DNA of 64,000 nucleotides from Microvirga sp. GTDB lineage: Bacteria; Pseudomonadota; Alphaproteobacteria; Rhizobiales; Beijerinckiaceae. The stretch's first letter is position 1; every line of letters begins with the position of its first letter. Shown here one piece after another: positions 8,918 through 17,481 of the stretch. A program made the translations under genes and the position numbers. Location of the stretch: NCBI RefSeq assembly GCF_014699075.1, contig NZ_JACXAB010000008.1, positions 142,162 through 206,161 of the forward strand, written 5' to 3'. Under the pieces are notes generated by a model, which saw nothing but the letters and a program-made list of their open reading frames with translations, was not told the DNA's origin and searched no databases.

Positions 8918-9466
8918 ATGACACTTAACGACAATCCTGTCTGGTTCATTACAGGTTGCTCTACCGGGTTCGGGAGGGAGCTCGCCCAGATTGTACTGCG
9001 CCGAGGCTGGCGCGCGGTGGTGACGGCTCGCGATGTCGGCAGGGTGCAGGATCTAACACAGGGACATGAGGATAACGCCCTCGCCTTGCCTCTTGACGTC
9101 AACAAAGCTGATCAGATCGCCTCTGCTTTGAAAGCGGCCGAGGACCGCTTCGGATCGATCGACGTGCTGGTGAACAATGCCGGTTACGGCTACCAGTCTT
9201 CCATCGAGGAAGGCGACGATGACGAGATCCGCGCCCAGTTCGACACCAACTCCGGCTACTACGCGGCAACCAAGCATGCGGTGACCCGTGCCGTGTTGCC
9301 CGGCATGCGGACCCGCCGTCGCGGGCACATCGTCAACATCTCATCCCAGGCAGGCTTTATCGGCTTCGCGGGCCCGGCAGGATGGTGGCTATCATGGGGT
9401 CGTCCTTACCCCTATGAGGGACGCCTCCATATCCCAATCATCCTGAAGGGAGCCCACTGGCCATGA
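8918..9466 (+). pseudogene. Scrambled and truncated SDR oxidoreductase
   Basis: The frame starts at ATG 8918 after a GAGGAGACC ribosome site and encodes 182 residues. The N-terminal half is a normal SDR (FITGCSTGFGREL, then VLVNNAGYGY). The rest is out of order: GYYAATKHAV, which carries the active-site Tyr and Lys and normally follows the catalytic Ser strand, sits directly after FDTNS and before RAVLPGMRTRRRGHIVNISS. After GFIGFAG the sequence degenerates (GPAGWWLSWG...) and stops, where intact relatives continue for roughly 100 residues. The displaced motif and lost C-terminus make it a probable pseudogene. The stop overlaps the YbaK start. Confidence 0.7.
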
Positions 9467-9921
9467 GCCTTGAATCCGTTCGCGCATTTCTCACTCAGAA
9501 CGCACCGGATATCGAGATCATCGAAATGGAAACCAGCACCGCCACCGTTGCTCAAGCGGCGGAAGCTCACGGCGTCGGGCCGGAGAAAATCGCCAAGACT
9601 CTGTCCTTGAGAGTCGGCGAGAGAAGCTTCCTCGTGGTCACGAGCGGCACAGCGCGGCTCGACAACAAGAAGGTCAAGGCGGCCTTTGGCGGCAAGGCGT
9701 CGATGCTTGACGCCGAGCAGGTCCAGGCGCTGACTGGACATCCTGTTGGGGGCGTCTGCCCCTTCGGCCTAGCAACGCCCCTGCCCGTCTATTGCGACAT
9801 CTCGCTGAAGGCTTTCGACGAGGTCGTGCCGGCTGCGGGCTCTATTCACACAGCCGTACGGATCCATCCGCAGCGCATGGCCGACCTTGTCGGCGCTGAC
9901 TGGGTCGATGTTTGCCAGTAG
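9463..9921 (+). CDS. YbaK/EbsC (ProX-like) aminoacyl-tRNA deacylase family protein
   Basis: The 152-residue single-domain protein matches the YbaK/ProX family that hydrolyses mischarged aminoacyl-tRNA in the cytoplasm. Diagnostic stretches are KIAKTLSLRVGE (about 45-56) with the conserved Lys, GTARLDNKKVKAAFG (about 63-77) and the PVGGVCPFGL loop (about 94-103). The start ATG 9463 overlaps the degraded SDR stop. It ends just before a strong bidirectional terminator. I see no special link to the surrounding catabolic genes. Confidence 0.88.
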   Translation: MSLESVRAFLTQNAPDIEIIEMETSTATVAQAAEAHGVGPEKIAKTLSLRVGERSFLVVTSGTARLDNKKVKAAFGGKASMLDAEQVQALTGHPVGGVCPFGLATPLPVYCDISLKAFDEVVPAAGSIHTAVRIHPQRMADLVGADWVDVCQ

Positions 9922-9938
9922 CATCCTGCACATACAAA

Positions 9939-9966
9939 AAGCCCGGCATCATCCGATGCCGGGCTT
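9939..9966. terminator. Bidirectional intrinsic terminator
   Basis: A perfect 12-bp stem (aagcccggcatc / gatgccgggctt) with an atcc loop lies between the convergent YbaK and GlpQ genes. It is preceded by aaaaa, so it can end transcription from both sides. Confidence 0.85.
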
Positions 9967-9984
9967 CTCGAAACGTCCTGACGA

Positions 9985-11133
9985 TCAGCGCGCCTTAAGG
10001 GCGGTATCGGGGAAATCGCTGAACAACCCGTCGATGCCGAGAGCATAGAATGCCTTGTACTCGGCCGCCGGGTCGCCCTTGAAAGTCGAGGCCAGGCGCT
10101 TGGGCTCGTTGCGGAAGGTCCAGGTGAAGACCTGGAGGCCAGCGGCGTGAGCATCCTTCACGACGCTGGATGGTTGGGCAAGAACACGGTCCTGCTCATC
10201 CGCCTTTCCGTCGCCGTTCAGGTCGTCCGCCTTGCCGTCGTTGTTCTGGTCAACTTGCTTGGTCGGGAGGATGTAGGGCTTCCACGGCGACAGAATGTCA
10301 GCGTAGGACTTCACCTCGGCCAAACCTTCCTTCGTCAGAAGGTCCTTGTAGGTGCGTTTGTCGCCGACAACGACGAAATCATAGGGTTGTGCATAGGGCG
10401 CGCTGAGAACGATGTTGCCGTCCTTGTCCACGTCCTCTGCGTCCAGCAGCTGCGCCAGCCTCACGTCGATCCGCGTGTTCAGGTACTTCAGGTTCGCCAC
10501 CTCGAAACTCTGGATGACCACCGGGGCGGATGCGTCGGCCCAGCCCGCCTCCTTCAGAACATTCACCAGCCGATCTTCCATCGGCAGGCCGAGGGCCGCA
10601 TGGAAAGTCGAATGCTTGGTCTCTGGAGCGATGCCGACGGCTTTCCCTCTTGCAGCACCTTCCTTCTTGGCGAGATCGATCACCTCCTGCAAGGTCGGAA
10701 CCTGGAATTGGCCGTTCTTCGACTGATCGCGGTCGGTCATGGCCTGCTTGGCGCGAAGTTGCTTGATCTCGGCAAGGGTGAAGTCGCTGGCGAACCAATC
10801 GTTCGTATCCACGCCATCGACCTTGCGGGTCGTCTTGCGGGACGCAAATTCAGGCCGGTTCGCCACATCGGTCGTGCCGCTCAGCATCGGCTCGTGGCGT
10901 GCAATCAGCACGCCGTCTTTCGTCACGACAAGATCGGGTTCGATGTAGTCGGCCCCCATATCGATGGCCATCTTATAGGCTTCGAGCGTATGCTCGGGCA
11001 GATAGCCGCTGGCGCCGCGATGGGCGACCACGATGGTCGGCGCGCCCGTCAATGTCTTTTCCTGAGCTTGAGATGATCCGATCATCGCAGGCAGAATGGC
11101 AGTCACGGATCCGAGCAGTGCAAGATAGTTCAT
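9985..11133 (-). CDS. glpQ: Periplasmic glycerophosphodiester phosphodiesterase
   Basis: The 382-residue protein starts at ATG 11133-11131, behind GGAGGA, with a signal peptide (MNYLALLGSVTAILPAM...SQAQ); the open frame extends upstream to 11202 but that adds an implausible N-terminus. The catalytic block VVAHRGASGYLPEHTLEAY holds His38 and is followed by GADYIEPDLV and DGVLIARHEP, which are GlpQ hallmarks. It hydrolyses glycerophosphodiesters to glycerol-3-phosphate and an alcohol and needs calcium. Unusually, about residues 292-316 carry two EF-hand-like loops (DQNNDGKADD and DLNGDGKADEQD), with a third D-x-D-x-G loop (DVDKDGNIV) upstream. It stands alone, ending at a shared terminator. Confidence 0.9.
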   Translation of the reverse strand: MNYLALLGSVTAILPAMIGSSQAQEKTLTGAPTIVVAHRGASGYLPEHTLEAYKMAIDMGADYIEPDLVVTKDGVLIARHEPMLSGTTDVANRPEFASRKTTRKVDGVDTNDWFASDFTLAEIKQLRAKQAMTDRDQSKNGQFQVPTLQEVIDLAKKEGAARGKAVGIAPETKHSTFHAALGLPMEDRLVNVLKEAGWADASAPVVIQSFEVANLKYLNTRIDVRLAQLLDAEDVDKDGNIVLSAPYAQPYDFVVVGDKRTYKDLLTKEGLAEVKSYADILSPWKPYILPTKQVDQNNDGKADDLNGDGKADEQDRVLAQPSSVVKDAHAAGLQVFTWTFRNEPKRLASTFKGDPAAEYKAFYALGIDGLFSDFPDTALKAR

Positions 11134-11238
11134 GGTCTCTCCTCCTGGACAGGTCTCTAGCGACGCTTCTGTGACGCCGTGATGACCATCCCATCGCTGC
11201 AACTATCGCAGCCGTCATCCGATGCAACAAGCGCTGGT

Positions 11239-11976
11239 TCAGCTATCAGATGGAAAGGTTGATCTCACGAATTCCCATGCTGCGACCAGATGGCGGCGCA
11301 TGGCTTCCTCCGCGTTGTCGGGGTCGCGGGCTAGAATGGCTTCAAAGATGGCCTCGTGCCCGGCGCAGTTCATCTGATCGATTCCGGCACCGCGCTTCAT
11401 CGAACGCCAATGCTGGGTCAGCCAATCCACATAGGCCTTGTGGATCGCCGGGTAGATCGGATTACCAGGGATTCGATAGAGCACCGCGTGAAAAGCAGCG
11501 TCGGTCTCATCGAACAGGGTCGAATTGCCGATTGCCTCCCGGTTGGCATCGAGAGCCACCCGGAGGTCTTCGAGGTCGTCGCGCCGCGCATGCTTCGCAG
11601 CCCAGCGCGCCAGCGCTGTCTCGATGAAAATCCGGGTCTCGAAGAGATTCCAAACACCCTTCCGATCGATCATGAGATGACCGACGAGATTACCGACCTT
11701 ATCGACGGCTATCTCATAATCAGGCTTCCGGACGATAGGACGATGCCCGAGGCGCGTTTCGACAAGGCCACGATTCGCGAGCGAAACGATCGCCTCTCGA
11801 ATGGCTGCCCGGCTCACGCCATAGCGCTGCATCAGGTCGCGTTCGGCCGGAAGGCGTTCGCCCTCTTGCAGACCACCCGTTTCGATCATCCGCACCAGTT
11901 CGGCTGCCACTGCATCTGACCGCCGCGCTCCTGCCCCCATCGCCGCGCGGCCATGCAGCTTCTCGCTCTGGTCCAT
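11239..11976 (-). CDS. FadR/GntR-family transcriptional regulator with FCD domain
   Basis: The 245-residue protein starts at ATG 11976-11974 (MDQSEKLHGRAAM) behind a GAGGGGAG ribosome site; a longer open frame upstream is not used because it lacks family similarity. The winged HTH at about 25-90 (GERLPAERDLMQRYGVSRAA, then REAIVSL) is followed by an all-helical FCD effector domain with the metal/acid-binding pattern (FETRIFIETALARW, DAAFHAVLYRI, GHEAIFEAI). FadR-subfamily regulators bind small carboxylates or sugar acids. It is divergent to the aldehyde dehydrogenase/sugar ABC cassette and a FadR-like palindrome lies upstream (12060-12070), so it probably represses that cassette and itself. 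Confidence 0.86.
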   Translation of the reverse strand: MDQSEKLHGRAAMGAGARRSDAVAAELVRMIETGGLQEGERLPAERDLMQRYGVSRAAIREAIVSLANRGLVETRLGHRPIVRKPDYEIAVDKVGNLVGHLMIDRKGVWNLFETRIFIETALARWAAKHARRDDLEDLRVALDANREAIGNSTLFDETDAAFHAVLYRIPGNPIYPAIHKAYVDWLTQHWRSMKRGAGIDQMNCAGHEAIFEAILARDPDNAEEAMRRHLVAAWEFVRSTFPSDS

Positions 11977-12350
11977 GCTCCCCTCGTGCTTGTCCTTCAG
12001 CCCTTGGCGCGACGTCAGCGCCAGACAAAGCTGACCTAAAGACAGGTGAGCGTAGCATATGGTCTGACCAAAATCCATCAACCCGCGACTGAAGCGCCCA
12101 ACATCCGCCTGAATCAGCCAGCAAAACCGCAACATCGAAGCCGATGGGCAAGCGATGATGGGCCTTGACAGCTCACGACTGGCTGACCATCCTGATTTCG
12201 GTCGAACCAAATAGATCAGAAACTGACGTTTGGTTTGACACTGCTCCGCTTGAGCAAACAGGGAGAGAGACTGGTGACGCCATTGCAAGGCACCCCGCTG
12301 TCGAACTCTAACCCGCAGCTCCTCATGAGGGGATCTGGTGAGGGTCGGCC
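11977..12350. promoter_or_regulatory. Divergent regulatory region with FadR-like operator
   Basis: This 374-bp intergenic stretch separates the FCD-type regulator from the aldehyde dehydrogenase gene. At 12060-12070 there is TGGTCTGACCA, a palindrome fitting the TGGTnnnACCA core of FadR-type operators. A weaker related sequence, tggctgacca, occurs at 12180-12189. No convincing gene was seen here. Promoter -35/-10 elements were not assigned. Confidence 0.55.
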
Positions 12351-13823
12351 ATGACCAGTTCGACTCAGGTTGGCCGCCCCGAGGCTGTGACCCACTACCG
12401 GATGTATATCGACGGAGCCTGGACCGAAGGCCGGTCGACAGGACGATCCGAGGTCGAGAACCCAGCCAACGAAGTCGTCTTTGCCTCCGTGCCGGCGGGA
12501 ACAGCCGAGGACGCGACCGATGCCTTGGAGGCCGCACGCCGCGCACAACCGGCGTGGGCTGCCCTTCCGCCCATCGTCCGTGCCGGCTACGTGTCTGATC
12601 TTGCGGCAGCGGTGAAACGCGACAAGGCACATCTCGCCCGCATCGTGGTGCTTGAGCAGGGCAAGCCCCTGAACCAGGCCGAAGGCGAGATCGATGCCGT
12701 CATTACCTTCCTGACCTTCGCAGCCGAGAGCGCGCGCCGTATCGAAGGCGATATTCTGCCGTCCGACTTCCAGAACGAGGAAGTCTGGATCCGGCGTGTG
12801 CCCTTTGGTGTGGTGGTCGGCTTGACAGCCTGGAACTATCCGGCAGCCTTGGCGGCACGAAAGATCGGCCCGGCCCTCGTGGCCGGCAACACAATGGTGG
12901 TGAAGGGACACGAGTCCACGCCCCTCTCTGCGCTTGAGATTGCACGCCTCGCGCATGAAGTCGGAATCCCGAAGGGCGTGCTTAATGTGGTGACAGGCGA
13001 CGGACGCACGGTGGGTGATGCGCTGGTACGCTCCCCGATCAGCGCCATGATCACCATGACGGGCAGCGTCCGCGCCGGGCGGGAGATCTATGCGGCCGGC
13101 GCGCATGAGCTGAAGGTCGTCCGTCTCGAACTCGGCGGCAAGGCACCCTTCATCGTGCTCGACGATGCGGATATCGAAGCGGCCGTGGATGCCGCTATCG
13201 TCTCCCGCTTCACCAATTGCGGGCAGATCTGCACCTGCAACGAACGCATGTATCTGCACCGCGATATTGCGGAGCCCTTCCTCGACAAATTCGTGACTCG
13301 CGTGAAGCAGATGCGGCTCGCCGACCCAATGACCAACCCCGACATGGGGCCGAAGGTGAATCGGCCTGAGGTCGACAAGGTCGAGGAGATCGTGAACGAC
13401 GCCATCGCGGCTGGCGCCGAGGTTCTCGCTGGCGGGCGCCGCCTGACGGAGGGAGACTTCTCTCGCGGTCATTGGTTCGAGCCGACAGTGCTGCGGGTCG
13501 ATACCAACAAGGCTTCGGTCATGCAGCGGGAGATCTTCGGTCCGGTCGCGCCGGTCATGACGGTCGATAGTTTCGAACAGGCGCTCAGTTTCGCCAATGA
13601 CAGCAGCTATGGCCTGTCTGCCTATATCTACACGAACGATCTGCGCCGGGTGATGCGCCTCTCCCGGGAGCTCGCCTTCGGTGAGCTCTATGTCAACCGT
13701 CCCTGCGGAGAACTCGTCCAGGGCTTCCATAGCGGCTGGAAGCACTCGGGCCTCGGCGGCGAAGACGGCAAGTACGGTTTCGACGGATATCTGCGGAAGC
13801 AGACGACTTATGTCCGTTGGTGA
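12351..13823 (+). CDS. NAD-dependent aldehyde dehydrogenase (AldA-like lactaldehyde/glycolaldehyde type)
   Basis: The 490-residue protein has the ALDH superfamily order: PFGVVVGLTAWNYPAAL (about 147-163), VRLELGGKAPFIVLDDAD with the general-base Glu (about 256-274), and the catalytic Cys294 in NCGQICTCNERMY. That last motif matches E. coli AldA (lactaldehyde/glycolaldehyde dehydrogenase) more than betaine-aldehyde dehydrogenases. Late EIFGPVAPVMTV completes the family. It begins the sugar cassette and is probably controlled by the divergent FadR-type regulator. It likely oxidises an aldehyde released by sugar or sugar-acid breakdown; the substrate is inferred. Confidence 0.87.
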   Translation: MTSSTQVGRPEAVTHYRMYIDGAWTEGRSTGRSEVENPANEVVFASVPAGTAEDATDALEAARRAQPAWAALPPIVRAGYVSDLAAAVKRDKAHLARIVVLEQGKPLNQAEGEIDAVITFLTFAAESARRIEGDILPSDFQNEEVWIRRVPFGVVVGLTAWNYPAALAARKIGPALVAGNTMVVKGHESTPLSALEIARLAHEVGIPKGVLNVVTGDGRTVGDALVRSPISAMITMTGSVRAGREIYAAGAHELKVVRLELGGKAPFIVLDDADIEAAVDAAIVSRFTNCGQICTCNERMYLHRDIAEPFLDKFVTRVKQMRLADPMTNPDMGPKVNRPEVDKVEEIVNDAIAAGAEVLAGGRRLTEGDFSRGHWFEPTVLRVDTNKASVMQREIFGPVAPVMTVDSFEQALSFANDSSYGLSAYIYTNDLRRVMRLSRELAFGELYVNRPCGELVQGFHSGWKHSGLGGEDGKYGFDGYLRKQTTYVRW

Positions 13824-13900
13824 CGACCCGTAGCCAGAAAGGGTTGCGGCAAAAGCTCAAGAACCCCGAAAAGGGGCATCAAAAAACCTGATGGAGGAAG

Positions 13901-14881
13901 ATGATGCTGAGAAGGACTTTCCTTACGCTCGCGACCGGTGTTGCTGCCATTGGTCTGGGACTTGGCGGCGTGTCCGCGCAGGAATTGCCCAAGCTGAAGC
14001 AGAAAGAGAAGTACAAGGTCGGCTTCGCCCAGACCGAGTCGAACAACCCGTGGCGCATCGCGCAGACGGAGAGCATGAAGGCTGAAGCCGCCAAGCTAGG
14101 GCACCAGCTTGTCTACACCGACGCAGCCGGTTCCGCGGCCAAGCAGGTGGCCGACGTCAACTCGATGATCGCTCAAGGCGTCGATCTGATCTTCCTCGCC
14201 CCCCGCGAGGAGAAGCCCCTGATCCCGGCCGTCATGGCGGCCAAGCGCGCTGGCATTCCGGTCGTCCTGCTTGACCGCAACGTGGACCAGAGCCTCGCAA
14301 AAGCGGGCCGGGATTACGTGACCTTCATCGGCTCGGACTTTGTGGACGAAGGCAAGCGCGCGGCTGAGGCACTGACCAAGGCTATGAACGGAAATGCCAA
14401 GATCATTCAGCTCGAGGGCACCACGGGCTCCTCGCCGGCCAACGATCGCCGCAAGGGTTTTGAAGACTACATCAAGGCCCATTCAGGCATGAAGGTGGTC
14501 GCATCGCAATCCGGCGACTTCGCCCGCGACAAGGGCCGTCAGGTGGCGGAGACGCTGCTGCAGGCTCACCCTGATGCAACGGCCATCTACGCCCACAACG
14601 ACGAAATGGCCATCGGTGCGATTGCAGCCCTTGAAGCGGCCGGCAAGAAGCCCGGCAAAGACGTGATCGTCGTCTCGATCGATGGCACCCGCGATGCGTT
14701 GCAGGCTATTATCGACGGCAAGATGCTCGCCACCGTGGAGTGCAATCCGAAGTTCGGACCGAAGGCCTTCGAGACCCTTGCCCGCTACGCCAAGGGCGAG
14801 CAGATCGAGCCGTGGGTGGTCAACACCGACCGGTTCTTCGACAAGTCGAACGCGACCCAGCTCATCGCAGACGCTTACTAA
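13901..14881 (+). CDS. Sugar ABC transporter substrate-binding protein (RbsB-like)
   Basis: The 326-residue protein carries a signal peptide (MMLRRTFLTLATGVAAIGLG...VSAQE); two adjacent ATGs (13901 and 13904) follow a GGAGG site, and either could start it. The mature part has the ribose-binding-protein fold: YKVGFAQTESNNPWR at the start, DAAGSAAKQVADVNSMIAQG (about 67-86), ATAIYAHNDEMAIGA (about 225-239) and VIVVSIDGTRDALQAI. Such periplasmic proteins bind furanose or pyranose sugars. A strong stem-loop follows the stop, presumably lowering expression of the ATPase and permeases relative to the binding protein. Confidence 0.9.
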   Translation: MMLRRTFLTLATGVAAIGLGLGGVSAQELPKLKQKEKYKVGFAQTESNNPWRIAQTESMKAEAAKLGHQLVYTDAAGSAAKQVADVNSMIAQGVDLIFLAPREEKPLIPAVMAAKRAGIPVVLLDRNVDQSLAKAGRDYVTFIGSDFVDEGKRAAEALTKAMNGNAKIIQLEGTTGSSPANDRRKGFEDYIKAHSGMKVVASQSGDFARDKGRQVAETLLQAHPDATAIYAHNDEMAIGAIAALEAAGKKPGKDVIVVSIDGTRDALQAIIDGKMLATVECNPKFGPKAFETLARYAKGEQIEPWVVNTDRFFDKSNATQLIADAY

Positions 14882-14887
14882 AACCCG

Positions 14888-14921
14888 AAAGGCGCTGCCC
14901 GTGACATGCGGCAGCGCCTTT
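14888..14921 (+). terminator. Stem-loop after the sugar-binding protein gene
   Basis: A 12-bp perfect stem (aaaggcgctgcc / ggcagcgccttt) with a 10-base loop is followed by TTCTTG. It lies 7 bases after the binding-protein stop and 16 bases before the ATPase start, fitting a partial terminator or 3'-end stabiliser within the ABC operon. Confidence 0.75.
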
Positions 14922-14937
14922 CTTGTATGAATAAACC

Positions 14938-16479
14938 ATGAACGGAGCTTCCATGGCGCCGCTTCTTTCCATGCAGGGCATCGACAAGCGCTTCGCCGGC
15001 ATACCGGCTCTGCGCTCGGCTGAGCTCGTGGTGGAGAAGGGCGAGGTTCATGCACTGATCGGCCAGAACGGCGCCGGCAAATCCACCATGATCAAGATAC
15101 TAACCGGCTACTACAGGAAGGATGCCGGTGAGATCCTGTTCGACGGTAAGCCGGTGGAGTTCTCCTCTCCACAGGATGCGCAGCGCTCCGGCATCAGCAC
15201 GATCTACCAGGAGATCAACCTCGTACCCTATCGGTCCGTGACGGAGAACATCTGCCTCGGTCGTGAGAAGCGCCGCTTCGGTCTTCTCGACTGGTCCGCC
15301 ATGCACGAGGAGGCGCGCACCCTCCTCGCCCGGTTCAAGATCGACATCGACGTGCGCCGCCCGCTCATGGTTTATCCCACTGCCGTGCAGCAGATGGTCG
15401 CCATCGCCCGCGCCATCGGTTTTGAGGCCAAGCTGGTCATCATGGACGAGCCCACCTCCTCCCTCGACGAGCGCGAGGTCGAGGTACTGTTCGGAGTGAT
15501 CCGTCAGCTCAGGGAAACCGGCGTTTCGGTGATCTTCGTGAGCCATAAGCTCGACGAACTCTATGCCGTGTGCGACCGGGTCACCATCATGCGTGATGGC
15601 CGCACCGTGCAAGTCGCCCCGATGGACCAACTCTCCCGGCTCGATCTCGTCACCTCCATGCTCGGGCGCGAGCTGTCGCAGGTTCTGCACGAGGGCCACG
15701 ACACGGCCGATGCAGATGGGGTGGGTGAGCCTGTGCTGAAGGTCCGGAATCTTGCGGTCGGCCGCAAGGTCCGTGATGTCAGATTCGAAGTCCTGCCTGG
15801 GGAGATCGTCGGTCTCGCCGGGCTTCTGGGCGCGGGACGAACGGAATCCGTTCGTGCCGTGTTCGGAGCCGACAAACCGGGCGCTGGCACCATCGGCTTC
15901 GCAGGGCGCGAGAATGCCATCGCGGCACCTTCGGATGCCATCCGGGCAGGCATGGGCTTCTGCTCTGAAGATCGCAAGCTCGAGGGTATCATTCCCGATA
16001 TGTCCGTGCGCGAGAATCTGACGCTTGCCCTCATGCCGCAGCTGGCCCGGCGCGGTATCGTGGATGAGGCTCGTAGCCGAGAGATCGTCGACCGTTTCAT
16101 CAAGCGTCTCGGCATCCGTTGCGCCGGTCCGGAACAGCGGATCCGTGAACTCTCCGGCGGTAACCAGCAGAAGGTCCTGCTGGCTCGCTGGCTCTGCATG
16201 AATCCCAAACTCCTCATTCTGGACGAACCGACCAGAGGCATCGATGTCGGCGCGAAAGCCGAAATCCTCAGCCTGATCCGGGAGCTGGCCGGACAGGGTC
16301 TTGGCGTCCTGATGATCTCCTCGGAACTAGAGGAGGTCGTGGAGGCGGCCAGCCGAATTTTCGTGCTCCGCGACGGCCGCACTGCAGCCGAGCTGAAGGG
16401 CGATGCCGTGAACGAGCAGAGTGTGATGGCCGCCATGGCCCATGGGCACGAGAGCACCCAGGGAGGTGTTCATGGCTGA
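14938..16479 (+). CDS. Sugar ABC transporter ATP-binding protein (RbsA-like, two ATPase domains)
   Basis: The 513-residue protein contains two ABC cassettes, as expected for RbsA/MglA. The first has Walker A in GQNGAGKSTMIK (about 42-53), a Q-loop in IYQEINLV and Walker B VIMDEPTSSLD. The second (about 265-505) has a degenerate Walker A (GLLGAGRTES), signature ELSGGNQQK and Walker B LLILDEPTRGID; the degenerate second P-loop is normal for this family. It energises the two permeases downstream. The start ATG 14938 could instead be 14953. The stop overlaps the next start by 8 bp. Confidence 0.92.
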   Translation: MNGASMAPLLSMQGIDKRFAGIPALRSAELVVEKGEVHALIGQNGAGKSTMIKILTGYYRKDAGEILFDGKPVEFSSPQDAQRSGISTIYQEINLVPYRSVTENICLGREKRRFGLLDWSAMHEEARTLLARFKIDIDVRRPLMVYPTAVQQMVAIARAIGFEAKLVIMDEPTSSLDEREVEVLFGVIRQLRETGVSVIFVSHKLDELYAVCDRVTIMRDGRTVQVAPMDQLSRLDLVTSMLGRELSQVLHEGHDTADADGVGEPVLKVRNLAVGRKVRDVRFEVLPGEIVGLAGLLGAGRTESVRAVFGADKPGAGTIGFAGRENAIAAPSDAIRAGMGFCSEDRKLEGIIPDMSVRENLTLALMPQLARRGIVDEARSREIVDRFIKRLGIRCAGPEQRIRELSGGNQQKVLLARWLCMNPKLLILDEPTRGIDVGAKAEILSLIRELAGQGLGVLMISSELEEVVEAASRIFVLRDGRTAAELKGDAVNEQSVMAAMAHGHESTQGGVHG

Positions 16480-17473
16480 CACCGCTACCACCCTGCCTCC
16501 GGCACATGGAGCACCTCGCTTTGATGTCAGAAACATCCTGACCCGCTACGGTGCCTGGATTGCCCTGGCGCTCCTGATTTTGGTGAACCTCGCCATCACC
16601 CCGAACTTTGCCACGTGGCAGACGCTCAACGTCAACCTCACACAGGTCTGCGCGATCGTGATCGTCGGGGTTGGGATGACCCTTGTCATCGCCACGGGCG
16701 GCATTGATCTCTCGGTCGGTGCTCTTATGGCCATTGCTGGGGCGCTGGCACCGCTGATCTTCCTCGGCAAGCTCTTCCCCCTGCCCCACCCGGCCGTCGG
16801 CATCGCGCTGGCCTTCGTCGTGCCGGTTCTCGTCGCGGCAGCACTCGGGTGGTTCAATGGCTGGCTGGTGACGCGCCTGCGCATCCAGCCGATCATCGCC
16901 ACCCTCGTGCTCTTCATCGCCGGGCGCGGCATCGCCCAAGTTTTTACCAACGGCAATCTGCAGGTCTTCAACCTGCCGAGCTTCCAGTTCATCGGTCTTG
17001 GGCGCGTCTTCGGCATCCCGTTTCAAGCCATCCTGATGATCATCATCGTGGCAGCAGCAGCCTGGATGCTCAGGCGGACAGTCTTCGGCCGACAGATCCT
17101 CGCCATCGGCGGCAATGAGAAGGCCGCCCGCTTGTCCGGCATTCACGTAGCGTCCGTGAAGCAGCGGGTCTATCTGATCAGCGGCCTTCTCTCCGGCATC
17201 GCGGGTCTGATCGTTATCGCCCGCAACTCAGCCGCAGATGCCAATCTCGTCGGTCTCGGCATGGAGCTCGATGCCATCGCGGCAGTAGCAGTGGGCGGTA
17301 CGCTCCTCACCGGCGGGCGGGCCACGGTCATCGGCACTTTGGTCGGCGCGCTGATCATCCAGCTCGTCCGGTATACGCTCTTGGCGAACGGCGTTCCCGA
17401 CGCGGCCGCACTTGTGGCGAAAGCCGCCATCATTGTGCTGGCCGTGTGGTTGCAGCGGCAGAGCCATCGCTGA
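16472..17473 (+). CDS. Sugar ABC transporter permease (RbsC family), first
   Basis: The 333-residue inner-membrane protein has the RbsC-family signature VIATGGIDLSVGALMAIAGA after the second membrane helix, the FNGWLVTRLRIQPIIATL loop and AIGGNEKAARLSGI, the coupling-helix segment that contacts the ATPase. ATG 16472 follows GGGAGG and overlaps the ATPase stop (ATGGCTGA), so an upstream in-frame ATG at 16442 is unlikely. It is paired with a second, non-identical RbsC-type gene, suggesting a heterodimeric channel. Confidence 0.9.
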   Translation: MADTATTLPPAHGAPRFDVRNILTRYGAWIALALLILVNLAITPNFATWQTLNVNLTQVCAIVIVGVGMTLVIATGGIDLSVGALMAIAGALAPLIFLGKLFPLPHPAVGIALAFVVPVLVAAALGWFNGWLVTRLRIQPIIATLVLFIAGRGIAQVFTNGNLQVFNLPSFQFIGLGRVFGIPFQAILMIIIVAAAAWMLRRTVFGRQILAIGGNEKAARLSGIHVASVKQRVYLISGLLSGIAGLIVIARNSAADANLVGLGMELDAIAAVAVGGTLLTGGRATVIGTLVGALIIQLVRYTLLANGVPDAAALVAKAAIIVLAVWLQRQSHR

Positions 17474-17481
17474 GGTCGCCG

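Noticed and set aside
12216..13745. 509-codon minus-strand frame opposite the aldehyde dehydrogenase
   Set aside because: Antisense to a well-conserved ALDH; its His/Arg-rich translation has no recognisable domain.
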